A DNA stretch of 64,000 bases from Cristatella mucedo (taxonomy: Eukaryota; Bryozoa; Phylactolaemata; Cristatellidae). Both the position numbers and the translations under genes were made by a program. Position 1 is the stretch's first letter, and each line of letters starts with the position of its first letter. The stretch spans positions 1 through 64,000 of the forward strand of contig WPIO01000323.1 of NCBI GenBank assembly GCA_009760855.2, read 5' to 3'. Below the pieces are notes generated by a model, which searched no databases, was not told the DNA's origin, and worked only from the letters and a program-made list of their open reading frames with translations. This document shows positions 34,846 through 46,078 of this stretch, one piece after another.

Positions 34846-34872
34846 GATAATAATAATATTGATAATAATCAT
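34846..34872. repeat. AAT/ATT microsatellite
   Basis: A degenerate AATAATAATATTGATAATAATC stretch directly abuts the 5'-truncated end of LINE-A. It may be the leftover tail of another LINE or SINE into which LINE-A inserted. Confidence 0.7.
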
Positions 34873-36159
34873 GCAGGGCTATGGCAGTGACATTCTACAT
34901 AGTAACATATATGCAAATGTGTACAGCATACACATACACAAGCACACAAAGATATGAATACGCAAACGAAAGATGAACTGCCAACGACTTCAGTTAGAGT
35001 GCTTTTGACTTTGCCTGAAGTTAGTTGCCACTTGGCTAACCTCAAGGTTCATCATTACTTTTGAATAGATGGAACGGTTAACCAAATTAGAATAGTACCA
35101 GCAGCAAGCTCAGTAAGCAGTGCCGCACCAAAGCTCGCCACCGATGCCAAAAATCCCACATTACAAAATTACCGGGCATGCACATTATAAAAGCAACGAA
35201 ATTCAGAGCCAATATTGCATTCTTTATTTTTTGTAATTCTGACTGCCTAATAGTGACTGCTGATAATTCTAGGCCTTAAGATAAATCAACCAAGAACTGC
35301 AAGCGACTCTTCGTAATAAAACAGTGTAATGAATTTTGGCACTATTAGTGTAAAATGAGGCTAATACTGCCGCCTTAGAGAATTGCAAGCCATGCTGAAG
35401 GATAAAGGAGAGAAATTTAGAACCAAGTTAGCAGGCCCTACTAAAGCGATTATAAAGCTTCCACTTTGAAGATTAGAAGGCATCAAAAAGAACTTATCTT
35501 GTGAAACGTTGCTTCACACGCATCGTATGAGCATTCTGACGAGAAAAACAAGGTCATGCGACGGCTCGCGAGCCCATTTGGTCCCATACCGGCGGCGGAT
35601 GCAGTACAGAAGACGGAACCCGGAACAAGGCGAAGGTCGTAGTCAAGGGTACTGGCGCAGCGTACGGTTTCTGTTCACAAAAAGAGCATATCTTTATTAG
35701 GCCAAATTTTAATTTTTGGCTTTTTAAAATTACATACACGCAGGTAAAAAAAACTTGCATTTCTGCATAAAATGTAAACGTTTTGCCGGCGAAGCGACCG
35801 GCCCGCGTCGGGAGCTCCCGCCTCCAGTCTGATGCTTTCCTCGAAGTTACTTGTAATAGAGCTCTTCCAATGGATAACCCTATATAGATTGCGACATCTT
35901 CTAACCTATTGCCCTGTTTGAATAAGAAAGACGTCTGACGCACATATGCTTTGGGATGTCCATTGACATGCTGTCGTCTGGCCGACTGTCCTCGTATTCC
36001 TGCTGGTATAAATGTTACTGATTAAGACATACGGTGTCGTCGTTTTAAGAAACTCTGCTTAATAATACTCTATAAGATGTCGACACTTCACTGCGCAGAC
36101 GAAAGCTCGTCAGACTAACATGTTTTTTCACTTCCGGCTTCGTGTTGGTAAAACTGGCC
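34873..36159. other. unassigned; GC-rich patch at 35,560-35,680 and 35,780-35,830
   Basis: A 129-codon minus-strand frame (35,554-35,943) contains no motif I recognise and spans AT-rich and GC-rich sequence alike. No gene supported. Nothing else seen. Confidence 0.4.
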
Positions 36160-36312
36160 GTCGGTGTAACCGGATGTTTGGCATGGGTCAGTTCGGGTGA
36201 CTTTCTGTTGGGGCAACTGTCTGTTTACGCAAATGTCTGTTGGAGCATCTAACAGTTCGGGAAACTATCTGGGTGGGGAACTATCCTTAGGTGCAACTGT
36301 CCGTTGGGGAGT
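36160..36312. repeat. 16-bp minisatellite, possible foldback-element terminus
   Basis: From 36,192 the sequence divides into 16-bp units: TTCGGGTGACTTTCTG, TTGGGGCAACTGTCTG, TTTACGCAAATGTCTG, TTGGAGCATCTAACAG, TTCGGGAAACTATCTG and two more. Consensus is close to TTGGGGCAACTGTCTG. The consensus and period resemble the subrepeats in the right inverted end of the element at 50,908-51,903 (for example ATTGTCGTATTGGCCG). A matching opposite end was not found nearby. Confidence 0.8.
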
Positions 36313-37149
36313 TTTTCGTTTATTTATTAACGGATACAAGGAACCTAATTGCGCCGAACTTATACCGGGCCGCGGTTAGGCCTACGAAATGCACGCCTTC
36401 TTTCTGCCTAATTTTAAATTTATAAAACTTTAACAGACATCCGTGATATGCCTAAATACTCTTAACAGACGGCAGCTTTCGATGCACTACTTACTACCCT
36501 GGTTGGCGGGCTGCCATTTCTAGACCAGTAGCGCTCCGGCTGTGCCTATTGCTAGGATGCTAGCTACAGCCAAGAGATTTGTGCAAAGCATTTATAGAAA
36601 GAACATTAAAGTGATTAAACCGTAAACGATTTGTCGATCTTCATACTGAAAACTTTTAGCAGTGAGCCAGCTTCCCGCGCCCAGAGAAAAAAGTATCAGC
36701 CAACTTTGGCCTTCGTTGTCTACGTCACGGCTGGCATTGTTTTCTAACAAAAGCCAGCGTATGCTAGTGATTCCAAACCCACAGAGGTGACCGAGTACCC
36801 GTTAGATGATATCGCGAGCCCAGCACCCGATTTAAAGCTGCTTTACTTAACATGATCAACTAATTATTCCCCAAAGCGGTTTCTAAATATCCTGTCAACT
36901 TTTCCGGCCTACCGCTTGAAGTCCCTCAAGGACACAAGCTAATCCAGGGCTCCCGATTTGCAGCCATCTTACTGAGACGCTGGTTCAAGAAAAACAAAGC
37001 TACATTTGACTTGGTGCTGTATATCAAGGCCCAGCTATGTGTCCTCTAGGTCAGTTTGTAGCTGAGACACACACGCTACCAACAATGGCCACCGCTCTGT
37101 TGGAGCTGGGCCGCCACTAAAGTTTCATGATTGGCTAGGCTTAAACAAT
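36313..37149. other. unassigned, no gene seen
   Basis: Roughly 840 bp with no long open frame, repeat or RNA gene that I can support. Confidence 0.5.
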
Positions 37150-37960
37150 GGTCCATTTGTAACCGTGCAGAAGCTCGTCCCCCGTACTCTAGCGGTGGAT
37201 GGTGTAATGAGGCGCTGCAGCGTGGTTAAAACCAAAACAGCTTCAACAGGGTGCTGAAAGCAACAGTTTATTGTGGCCCTCTTAATAATGGTTACGCCCC
37301 GGCGAAAGTGCTTTACGCGGCGCGCATCAGACAGACGAAGAGACCTGCGTTAGAACTCCCGAAGCCCGACTACAATAGGCTACAACCAGCTAAGCGCCAT
37401 CGTCGCTAACGATGGTCATGACTCTGAAGGCGGACCGCTACAGAACACCAAGATAAGAGCAGCTGACTGAGTATCCAATAGAGCACAACCGCCAGTCCAA
37501 ATTGCACTTAGGTGTTCGTCGCCGTATGTTCGACTCTCGTGCTCTTGAGACGTAGTCTCGCATCAACTACCGAAGTTGCAGCCCCGAGCTCTCTTAGTCG
37601 TCTCGTTTATACTCTCTCTGTCTCTCTGTCTCTCTCTCTCTGTCTCTGTCTCTCTCTGTCTCTCTCTGTCTCTCTCTGTCTCTCTCTGTCTCTCTCTCTC
37701 TGTCTCTCTGTCTCTCTCTTTGTCTGTCTGTCTCTCTCTGTCTCTGTACTCTTGACGTTAAGCGGAGCTGCTACTTTGTCGGATCCCTGCTCTCGGGTCC
37801 GTCCTTCGGCCTATTCCCTTCCGCCTGTAATTTATTAGATGGCTCCTGCGCCGTATGGCCATCCTTTCGCTCTTCGTCTACTGTAGTACAGTAGTGGGTC
37901 CGAGTGCTCTTTGTCTGACGAAAGCTCCATTCTAACCTGAGCGGATCTCGCGGTCAGACT
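37150..37960 (-). repeat. LTR-like repeat R3, copy 3 (inverted)
   Basis: On the minus strand it repeats the R3 landmarks: CTCAGGTTAGAATGGA (~37,930), CAGACAAAGAGC, CCGACAAAGTAGCAGCTCC, a clear TATA box GAGTATAAACGAG (~37,604), CTCGGGGCTGCAACTTC, the CATCGTTAGCGACGATG region, CACAATAAACTG with AATAAA at ~37,270, and GGTTTTAACCACGCTGCAGC. Between the upstream block and the TATA box it has gained a TC/TG microsatellite. The R3 5' part (GCAGCTCTCA block) is missing. Confidence 0.65.
37612..37747. repeat. (TCTCTG)n/(TC)n microsatellite
   Basis: About 135 bp of TC-rich repeat with regular TCTCTGTC interruptions, inside R3 copy 3. The open frame through it is an artefact (Ser/Leu/Cys run). Confidence 0.95.
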
Positions 37961-38462
37961 GACACATCGCTCCGCTCCCGCTTAACTAATGTGTCCCTCT
38001 ACCCAATTCTACTTGGCTAGTCCGCACGCTACGGGTTGCTGTAGGTGCCTTAGTAAGACCCAATAAGGCAAGTATATACAGCTGGTATCTCGGCTAACCT
38101 GACAGCTGCACCATTGCACTTTATCTGCAATGAATTCCAGCTCATGCGAAATCAACCACTTGTAGTAGCTGGTGCTATAAATACCATGCACGCCCTTGAA
38201 TTGCACTGAACAATAAGATACTGAACTAAATCGGTCGTAATGTTCAAAGCCTTTGCTTCAGCTGAGTCGTTGGTATGGCCCCTCTTCAACATCGCTTCGT
38301 GGAGCCTTTGAGTATGCCATTCCTTAAAGAATACCATTTAGCCCACCCAGCTACAATAATGAAGTGGAGATTTAGCAGCTGCTCCTTAAATAGACCATCA
38401 ACCATACTTCCTTTAACCAAAGAACTTTGCAGTAGCACTGCTGTATGATGCCAATCGAACTA
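37961..38462. other. unassigned, no gene seen
   Basis: No recognised element. The last ~100 bp probably belong to the LINE-B-type sequence whose tail follows, but I cannot align them. Confidence 0.45.
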
Positions 38463-38545
38463 AGTCAGATGTAAAGCGCCTAGAGAGAGATTGGGTTCTC
38501 TGAGGGCGCTTTATCAAGTTAATTATTTTTATTATTATTATTAAG
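38463..38545 (+). repeat. LINE-B/SINE-1-type 3' tail with ATT repeat
   Basis: AGATGTAAAGCGCCTAGAG, AGAGATTGGGTTCTCTG and AGGGCGCTTTATCAAG are followed by TTATTATTATTATT. The GCGCC...GGGCGC segments can pair as a stem, the shape a LINE RT would recognise on its RNA. This is the cleanest copy of the tail in the window. Upstream coding sequence is not recognisable. Confidence 0.85.
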
Positions 38546-38814
38546 TCGAAACCGATTCCAGTGCAAAGCTTTCTCATCTGGCTTTATGCGATTGCGACTT
38601 TGCCGATGCGTGAGAACAGCAGCCTCATGATGATAACTGCAATTGAGTCGTAAAAGACGGCGCAAAAGAACTGATACAAATATAGTCTCGAATGACATTC
38701 AGTGCCAGATTAAAGAATATGTGTGTGCACTTGTGTAGTCACTTCACTAACTTACCCCGTCAAAATCACTCGAATCTCTGCTGCTTAACGGGCAGTTTCG
38801 CAAGTTGCAATAGT

Positions 38815-38930
38815 ACACCACTTCTAGGCAACTTACACTCGCCTCCCAATCAAGCAGTGTACTATTGACTTCAAGGTTCGGTTACTCACTTTTAGGTCCC
38901 TTCGCTCTATGGCTAAAGCAGTGCGAGTCC
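38815..38930 (+). pseudogene. LINE-B C-terminal scrap
   Basis: The sequence CAATCAAGCAGTG...TTCAAGGTTCGGTTACTCAC, then TTTTAGGTCCCTTCGCTC, matches the LINE-B segment at 61,190-61,245 (coding L-P-V-K-Q-R-I-Q-F-K-V-L-S-L-T-F-R-S-L). It lies ~270 bp downstream of a LINE-B-type tail in the same orientation, the same order as in the train at 60-62.3 kb. Confidence 0.65.
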
Positions 38931-39461
38931 TCGGTGCTTCAGAAGTTGATCTGAGCTGTAATTAGGAATTTAGCCCTTAAGCGCTTGAGCTATGGACCTT
39001 GCGTTTGGTAGTTAAAAGCTGCACTAGGAGCCGAACGAAAGTTATTGAATGCCAAGTGGTTTCTTAAATCCTGCCCTCCTCCGTCATTATTGCTTATAAT
39101 TCTATACGCCACCAACATGGACACGTCATGTTAAGGTGTGACGACTTTTGTTTTGCTAGTGCGTTCAGTTACTACCGGCATATCTGCATGCTTTAGCGAT
39201 TCAGAAACACGTCACACTGCGCTCTTGGCTGCTCGCTGCGTAGCAGCCGATACAATGCACATACAACTCCTTTGCTGTGCTAAACGCTTAGAGTTTCACT
39301 GGTACACGTCATTTTCCAGCACAGAATAGCAGAATTGCTTGGACCTTATTCATAAAACACGCTTATAATACCGTTAAATCAAATTGTGATGCAGGTACTT
39401 GGAGAATCACCAATTTACATGCTGTACCCGACGATTCTGTGTAGATGTCAGTAGGCATTAC
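38931..39461. other. unassigned, no gene seen
   Basis: About 530 bp without recognised features. Confidence 0.5.
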
Positions 39462-40612
39462 TTTGTAATGTAATGTAATGTATCTCCGTCAGTAACTCCA
39501 CAAAGTCATAAAGACCACGTGGGTATTACGCAGGAGAGTTTTGTATAGCGCACTCACAGCCTAAGCGGCTTTCGGTATGCATTCGGTAGCCAACAGACTT
39601 CGTCTCACGCAACAAAGAGAAAGTGGGAAACATAGCAGAGTTAGGAGAGCAGTTGAGGTAGTGAGTAGCATAGAAGTAGCAGTTCAGGACCGCTGAAAAC
39701 GATGTGCCATAGTCGGAAGTTGGAGAGTAGTTTTCGTTGCTTAAGAATTGTGGAAGCGAATTCCACAGTCTAGGACCTGCAGAGCTAGAGCTTCTGTCGC
39801 CAACTGTCTTTAAGCAGAGGAATGAGACAGCTAATTTATGGTCCACACAGGACCTGAGGGCTCAAACAGGCTGAAACTGATGCAGCAGTTCAGCTAGGTA
39901 CGAAGGAGCCAAGCCGTGGCGGGCCTTGTGGGTCAGCGTAAGAACTTTGCTCTGTATCCTTTGCTCAACCGGAAACCATCCTAGCTCTTCCAGCAAAGGT
40001 GACACGTGCTCAAACCGCTGGGACTTGAAGACCAGCCTTGCAGCTATATTCATAGTCCGCTGTAGTGGCATAATAGCTTTCTTTGGCAGCCCAGCCAAAA
40101 GGAAATTACGATAATCAAGCCGAGACAGAACTAAAGAGCTAGTTAAATTTTTTACAAGCCACTGTGGGAGACAGCTTCTAATCTTGGATAGGGATCGGAT
40201 GTGATGGCTAGCTGTAGAGGCAGTCTTCTGAATGAAGCTTTTGAAATTGAGGCAGCTGTCAAACACGACACCTAGATTACGAGCACGTGGTCAAGGTCGC
40301 ACAATAGCACCAGCTATTAGAACAGAAAAGCCTTTTAATCCAGCCACACGCTTAGGGTGTCCTATGAGCAGCAGTTTGGTTTTATCGTCATTTAATTTTA
40401 GGAAGTTTTCCGAGAATCCAGGATCGAATATCGGCAAGGCAAGCATTCAGTTTTTCAGTTGCTGCAGCAGATTCCGACGGTTTAAATGACAAATACAACT
40501 GAGTATCGTCAGCATAGAAGTGATATCCTATTCCATGGGCGTTAATCACTTTGATGGTAATCAGCCATCTGATTGTTTCGCTTTTTAATTGCAAGCCCTT
40601 GACATATGCCAT
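39462..40612 (-). pseudogene. LINE-A, best-preserved copy (YADD core to 3' tail)
   Basis: Minus-strand segments lie in family order. YHFYADDTQLYLSFK is at ~40,490-40,520 (catalytic Asp pair intact). IRSLSKIRSCLPQWLVKN, VLSRLDYRNFLLAGLPKK and LQRTMNIAARLVF follow, then PLLEELGWFPVEQRIQSKVL and LTHKARHGLAPSYLAELL in one 134-codon frame (39,862-40,266). GDRSSSSAGPRLWNSLP follows in another frame (39,526-39,846). The 3' untranslated part runs to a TAATG-type tail at ~39,462-39,480. The element is L2/CR1-like. It lacks the N-terminal RT half and the APE endonuclease (truncated at ~40,560-40,612) and carries at least two frameshifts. It is the best local reference for the other LINE-A copies. Confidence 0.93.
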
Positions 40613-42194
40613 TGAAGAATTTATGGCAGCTAACGACCTTTCAGGCTGTCAAGACAGCAAGTGGTGGTGGTCTTACATAAAAAAGGTGGCTGCCGCAACT
40701 TTCTACTGCGTGTCACCCTTGTGTCACTGCTGAGCTGCCCATTTCCTTCTAATCAACTGCAAATTTGACAGCAGCTGCTACACTGATTACTGCATGTCTT
40801 TGTATTGCCACAATTAGCACTTCTGGCTAATTTAATCGATCCAATTCCACTCAAACGCACAAATATATTACAATTACGGGAGGGCTTTCAAAGAGAACGA
40901 ATGAGCTCAATCGACCAATCAGTGTTACCTGCTTCACGAGCACTGCCGCTTTGGTAAGCTTGATTTTTTTAGTAAGTTACCTGAAACCTGACTGATTTTG
41001 GCATAAGTAACGCTATTTTATAAATGTGGAAACATAGAAATGAGTACAATTTACGGAGACTACCTTGCATACCTGATAATCTGTCCATAAGTCGCCGATT
41101 AGTTACTCTACACTGTAACATCGACATCGCTGTGGTTAAAATCTGGTACTTACAAGGGCACTATGTAGAAGAAAATATGCTTGGATTTGCCTTGTATTCC
41201 TTACTACACTACGATTTTCCGCTCGCATGGCCATCAGCCACTACCTTGATGTCAAAAAGCTCTATAATAGGAAAGATGTATCAATAATCTCTTTACGAGC
41301 GCGGAGCGTCTTTTGTAGTTACAGACAATAAAGAGTGTTTTTCAGCCATGCTTCAAAGTCGCTTAGCCATAGTTTAGCAAAAAGGCATCACGATGGCCAT
41401 ATTCAAAACTGATGTCTCGCCTGTTAGTCCTTGGCTATCTTATCAGTTTCTTAACGCTGGCGTAGTAGAAAAGAATCAAGCCAAGGCAAAGACTTAGTAG
41501 GACTATGTCAATCCAAATGAAGCTCATAAAGTGGGATATTCTTTCCTATGCAGATTTCGGCCTCGGTCGTATGATTGAGAGCCTCAGTTTTGAATTTCCA
41601 TGCTTCGGAGGTTTAGTACTCAAACTAGCCCAGCAACAAAGAATGGTAAGAATAGGGTGGCGATTATGCAAGCTTCTAACTGCGCTTTGGTAAGAACGTT
41701 TACATTTACGGCATCTTGTTAGTTTAAAGAGTGATTTATACATGAGCTACAGCACTCAGTGCAGTAATAGGCAATTAAACCTGCGTCTCAGTTTTTGGGG
41801 CATTATACAGGATATACTATTAACCCTAATCGGTCGTATTTAGAGCTCTATCTACTCGTATTCGAGCTCTTCAAGGGAATATATAAGCAAGGGCCGATGT
41901 CTTGCCTACAGCTTGGCCTTCAGTTTGGACGCCAATGCAAAGGCAGAAAAGTAAAGTTTTCGGGACAGAATGCAGTGGCAAACCTAAAGACACTACAGGC
42001 TTTGGTTAGAAGGACCTCTGACTCACATATAGTGAAAATCCTGTGCAGGCAAGCAGGCACTGCACTCAATAGCAAATCATTTCACTTGTGCTAATAGTGA
42101 AAAGACCGTGACAGATGCGTCTTGAGCCGGGAAGTAAATAAATAGACCAAATATAGTGAATTTGAGTAAAGTCATAAGAGAAATTGATCTATAT
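40613..42194. other. unassigned, no gene seen
   Basis: 1.6 kb with short open frames only (87 codons at 41,024-41,287; 99 codons at 41,795-42,094, both plus). Neither has a recognisable motif. No repeats shared with the rest of the window. Confidence 0.45.
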
Positions 42195-42306
42195 TTTGAC
42201 ACTTCACATGCGCAACGGCTTGAACTCACGACCACGGTGGTCCATAACACTCGTATTGACTTTGGTTTGAGGCGAGTACCTTAACCACTGGGAAAAATAA
42301 GCCAAG
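42195..42306 (-). repeat. diverged SINE-1-like element
   Basis: The minus strand reads CCCAGTGGTTAAGGTACTCG (box-A-like region), CCTCAAACCAAAG, and CACCGTGGTCGTGAGTTCAA (box B region). This is the same layout as SINE-1, including the pair of motifs around the anticodon position, but more diverged and without a clear LINE-B tail. Confidence 0.65.
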
Positions 42307-42463
42307 TTCATTGCTGTTGGTAGTGGAAGCTGAAAGACAGTTTCAGACCATTAGTGCTTACAAAGGACCGATGTCCCGCTGATGAAAAGATTTCAATTAG
42401 CGTGAAGGATAGTGATATGACTTCAAGCTGACGAGCAAAAGGCAAGAGTGCACACTAGCGAAA

Positions 42464-42845
42464 TGTAATGTAATGTATCTCCGTCTGTAACTCCACAAAG
42501 TCAGAAAGACAATGTGGGTGCTACGCAGGAGAGTTTTGTGTAGCGCACTCACGGCCTAAGCGGCTTTCGGTACGCATTCGGTAGCCAACGACTTCGTCTC
42601 ACGTAACAAAGAGCAAGTGGGAAGCATAGCAGAGTCATGAGAGCAGTTGAGGTGGTGAGGAGCGTGGAAGTATCAGCTCAGGACCGCAGAAAAGGATTAG
42701 CCATAGTCGGCAGTAGGTGAGTAGTTGTCGTTGCGTAAGAATTGTGGGTGCGAGTTTCACAGCCTAGGACCTGTAGAGCTAAAGCTTCTGTCGCCAACGG
42801 TCTTTAAGCGGAGGAATGGAGCAGCTAATTTACTGTCCAAGCGAG
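42464..42845 (-). repeat. LINE-A 3' fragment
   Basis: From a TAATG-type tail at 42,464-42,478 it aligns with the LINE-A 3' end at 39,462-39,850 (ATCTCCGTCTGTAACTCCAC, GCGCACTCACGGCC, AAAGCTTCTGTCGCCAACGG). It stops at ~42,845, within the last coding segment. Divergence from the 39.5-kb copy is modest. Confidence 0.88.
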
Positions 42846-43944
42846 GAGATCGGATATGGACATGTGATTAGTCGGCGGGCCTGAATATACACGTATGCTT
42901 ACCTGCCTGCATGCTCGCTGCTGTAGCCACTATTTTATCTGCACATCTTACGAGTACTAAGTTGGCCTCTCTTACATATCTCTAGTTAACTGTGACGTTA
43001 CATGGCTCTATGGTTCTATCATGATTTGTGTAAGGTAGTCGCACCAGATGTGGTGAATGATACACACTGCAAGCCTCATATCAAGCAGAAAATTAGTGCT
43101 CGCTGTCCTCTGCCACTTGCAATACTTTCACTAGGAAGCATACCATGTGCGTCATTTATAGCTTTGTCGTGTCCCAGTGAACAATTATGATGCTGAAGAC
43201 TAACGGCCAAGTGAAGCCGGCCCTGCAGGAAAGCGCGCCGAGATCGAGATATCGCTACTTCAGCTACATAGAAAGCGGTCCTTAATATCAAGAGCACCCT
43301 CCAAAATACTAGCCACTCTCGTAACTATAGATTTTCTAACGAAAACCCGTCTACGCAATGTGCCTTTGTCTTGCACAATTTTTAAATCACGCTCATCGTG
43401 CGTTTGCCGGTTTGACGTGACCAAAATTTATTGCCTGAAGTTGGAATCCACTAGTATAATCGGCGAAATTTAACGTAGTAACGTTAAATGGTGCAAACTT
43501 TCTGCACTTAGAGATGATAGAAAAGTTTTGAAATAGACCGCATAGGTAGAGCTGTTCTTGAAACGAGGACTAGATCATAGCTCTCCGTACGTAGAATAGT
43601 AGATAGTTTACAAGTGTGAGACTCCAAAGTGGTAAATGTTTGCAAATCTACGCGAACGCTACGCCGAGCCCGAAGTCATCCTTGCTTCATTCAGCTATTG
43701 AAAAATGTGGTCCTGGCATTCACGCAAATTGTCTGTGCTGATTTTTTTAAAATTATATTAGGATTTCTTGGTCCTGATACTAACGTAACTTTTACCGTAA
43801 CCGTACATGCCATAACGTTTAGACTGCACCACACAAGCTTAAAAAGCCGTATTAAAGACCATTCGTGAAACCTAGTAGGACTACAAGTAAATAAAACTAG
43901 CACTATCAAAGACGACACAGAACGGCTAATAGCACAGACTAAAG
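42846..43944. other. unassigned, no gene seen
   Basis: 1.1 kb with no recognised element. The 113-codon minus frame at 43,691-44,032 is hydrophobic but overlaps a tRNA-like/SINE stretch and has no motif. Confidence 0.45.
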
Positions 43945-44130
43945 ACAACAAACTGTATCGGCCTCTTAGCCCTGTGATTAAGGTGCTCAAACCTACGACT
44001 GAACTCATAAGTAGGAGTCCTGCCCATTGCATTTATGTAGCGCCCGCTGGAAGTAGGAAGAATTTAAGGCCCTTCTGATACTTAATAATGAGGCTGCCGA
44101 GCCAGCTGGCGATTACCTTCAAGCTTACCC
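43945..44130. repeat. tRNA-like head next to inverted SINE/LINE tail
   Basis: The plus strand shows CTCTTAGCCCTGTGATTAAG and GGTGCTCAAACC (box-A-like), then AGTAGGAGTCCTGCCC (weak box B). Immediately after, the minus strand shows a SINE-1/LINE-B-type tail (GGGCGCTACATAAATGCAAT at ~44,028-44,047). Two fragments in opposite orientation probably abut. The assignment is tentative. Confidence 0.45.
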
Positions 44131-45911
44131 GTACAGCGCTTACAAATGTATCACAGTCAATGCAAGCTCTTGCATCTGAAACAAATGAGTGAGCAGTACA
44201 GATAAAAGGGTCGAATTACATCGCTGAAGGAGTGCAAGAACCTTTCTAAACGTAGAACATTGAGAATCGGATGCCAACGTTAGGAAAGAGAAGTTGCGCA
44301 GAGAGAACGCTGGCGTACAAAGCCAGGAGAATACACATTTTACAGCGCCCCCTGTTCGTCAAGCACCGCACAGCTTCAAGTTTAGAAAATCAATCAAATC
44401 TCCTCTAGACACTATATTTTCCTGAAATTTAAAAGGTTCGTTAACTGACTAGCTAAACTTCAATGGCACACAATCAAGCATCGAATAGATTTACAAGATT
44501 CTTAGTTTGTCTTGCTCGTTACTCAACTCACTCTCACCAGCCTGCTTAACCTCGTAGCTCTCTGCTGTGTGGTGTGCGGTGTGCACTACCCAATCCCTTG
44601 CCTTTAACGCCAGCTTAAAGTCTTACAGTCTTACAACTATGATCTACCCAGCTATGGTAACGTGTGCCAAAGCCACTAAGCTGCAGTTTTACCTAGCGCA
44701 TTTAATTTATTTCGGCATGCTGCGAAAATTTTCTTAAGGCTTCCCATGCCAACTGTTTGCTTAATTACGCGAATGCCTAAAATCTAGCAGAATGATGACA
44801 ACTTATTTCTGAAAAAATCTGCACAAACTGGGTCTACAAGAGCCGGTAAGAGCAGAAGAAAACTTTACATTTCTTTGGCAAACAGGGCAGTTGATACCAT
44901 ATCATAAAAAAACTAAATTATCCAACATAATGGCGTGTCGAATAGGTCGTATAAACATTGGAAAACGACTCTGAAAAGGGCTAAATTTTTCGTATCAATT
45001 TTATTTTTCCAATTATAACTTTACAACAGATACTATAAAGAAACAGGCCCGAATGAGAGTGATTACAAACGTAGTTAGTTTGATAGCGACAGAAATTTTG
45101 CCTTCAAATAGTACGCTAAAAAGCAAATGAAAGATTTCCCAGTGACTCTGATCCAAGAACCATTGCGATCGTTAAAGCCTCGTCAGAAGGTTAGACTATG
45201 GCCTTGGTCACCTTGAGTGGCTCAAATGAATGCTACTGCTGCGATTCGCACGAAATTAGTTCACTTTAGGTTATTTTCACAAATAATCTGCCGCTCGCTG
45301 CCGAGTTCAACGTTATGGGAGTCACAAATGCACTAATCATATGCGCCGCAAAGCGAGGGGTGGTATCCGTTGGAAGGAAGGATTGTCGTGCATGACGGTT
45401 CAGACACGATCAATATCTTTCTCGCCCTAGTCAGACAAAGCGGCTCTCTGCATGCTCTCGGAAAACGTACAGTCGTTGTCGCTCTTCTCTCAGTCAGGTA
45501 AGCTAGCGCCACAGCGGCTTCTTTGGTTATGTCAGCTGTGATATAGCTGTGGCATGTGATTTACATTCATTTTCGTGTACAGCTTTCCGCAGTGAGATGC
45601 ATGCTCGGTCGCACCAGTAAAGGCGAGTCCGTAGCAACCGTTTGAAAATAAAATTCATCATTACACATTGCTAGCACTGTTGGCTTGTGGTGCCGTGCAA
45701 AGTGCTATTAGTGCTGAGTCAGTGATTTGGTGGGATTGTTGTGCTCGTCGTTTGCAAGCTCGTGTTGACCGTCTGCTTTGTATGCACTATTAGAAGCTGA
45801 ATGGTGTGGTAGTGTGAATCTGTCACGAAATTCATTTCTCACGAACAACTCCTGGAAATCAAGTGACTTAAGCTAGCGTGCTCTGTCTGAAAAGAGTTTT
45901 GAAGGAATTTA
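44131..45911. other. unassigned, no gene seen
   Basis: 1.8 kb of AT-rich sequence with no long open frame, repeat or RNA gene that I can support. Confidence 0.5.
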
Positions 45912-46078
45912 AGTACGAATTGAGTGGTAGGTAATACGGCTGCTTTCCACGACTTTGGTCCCGGGGTAATGAATTTGAACCCTGCAGCGGCGAAACTTTA
46001 TCGTTGCTGCAAGCAGTAGTGGTAGCCGTAAAGGCTCTTCTGTCGCTATAAACAAGAGGCTTTTAAATCAGCTAGTGT
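45912..46078 (+). repeat. SINE-2 copy
   Basis: The plus strand carries TGAGTGGTAGGTAATACGG (box-A-like) and GAATTTGAACCCTGCAG (box B). The body GCTGCAAGCAGTAGTGGTAG and the tail TCTGTCGCTATAAACAAGAG, then TTTTAAATCAGCTAG, match the copy in the 3-kb tandem unit closely. Confidence 0.82.

Noticed and set aside
36192..36312. CRISPR-like array
   Set aside because: The 16-bp units are contiguous and degenerate with no unique spacers, and the context is a eukaryotic repeat.
37512..37838. 108-codon Ser/Leu/Cys frame
   Set aside because: Created by the TC-rich microsatellite inside R3 copy 3.
43691..44032. Hydrophobic 113-codon minus-strand frame as a membrane protein
   Set aside because: It runs into tRNA-like/SINE-tail sequence and an opposite frame is open over the same stretch. 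Hydrophobicity comes from local base composition.
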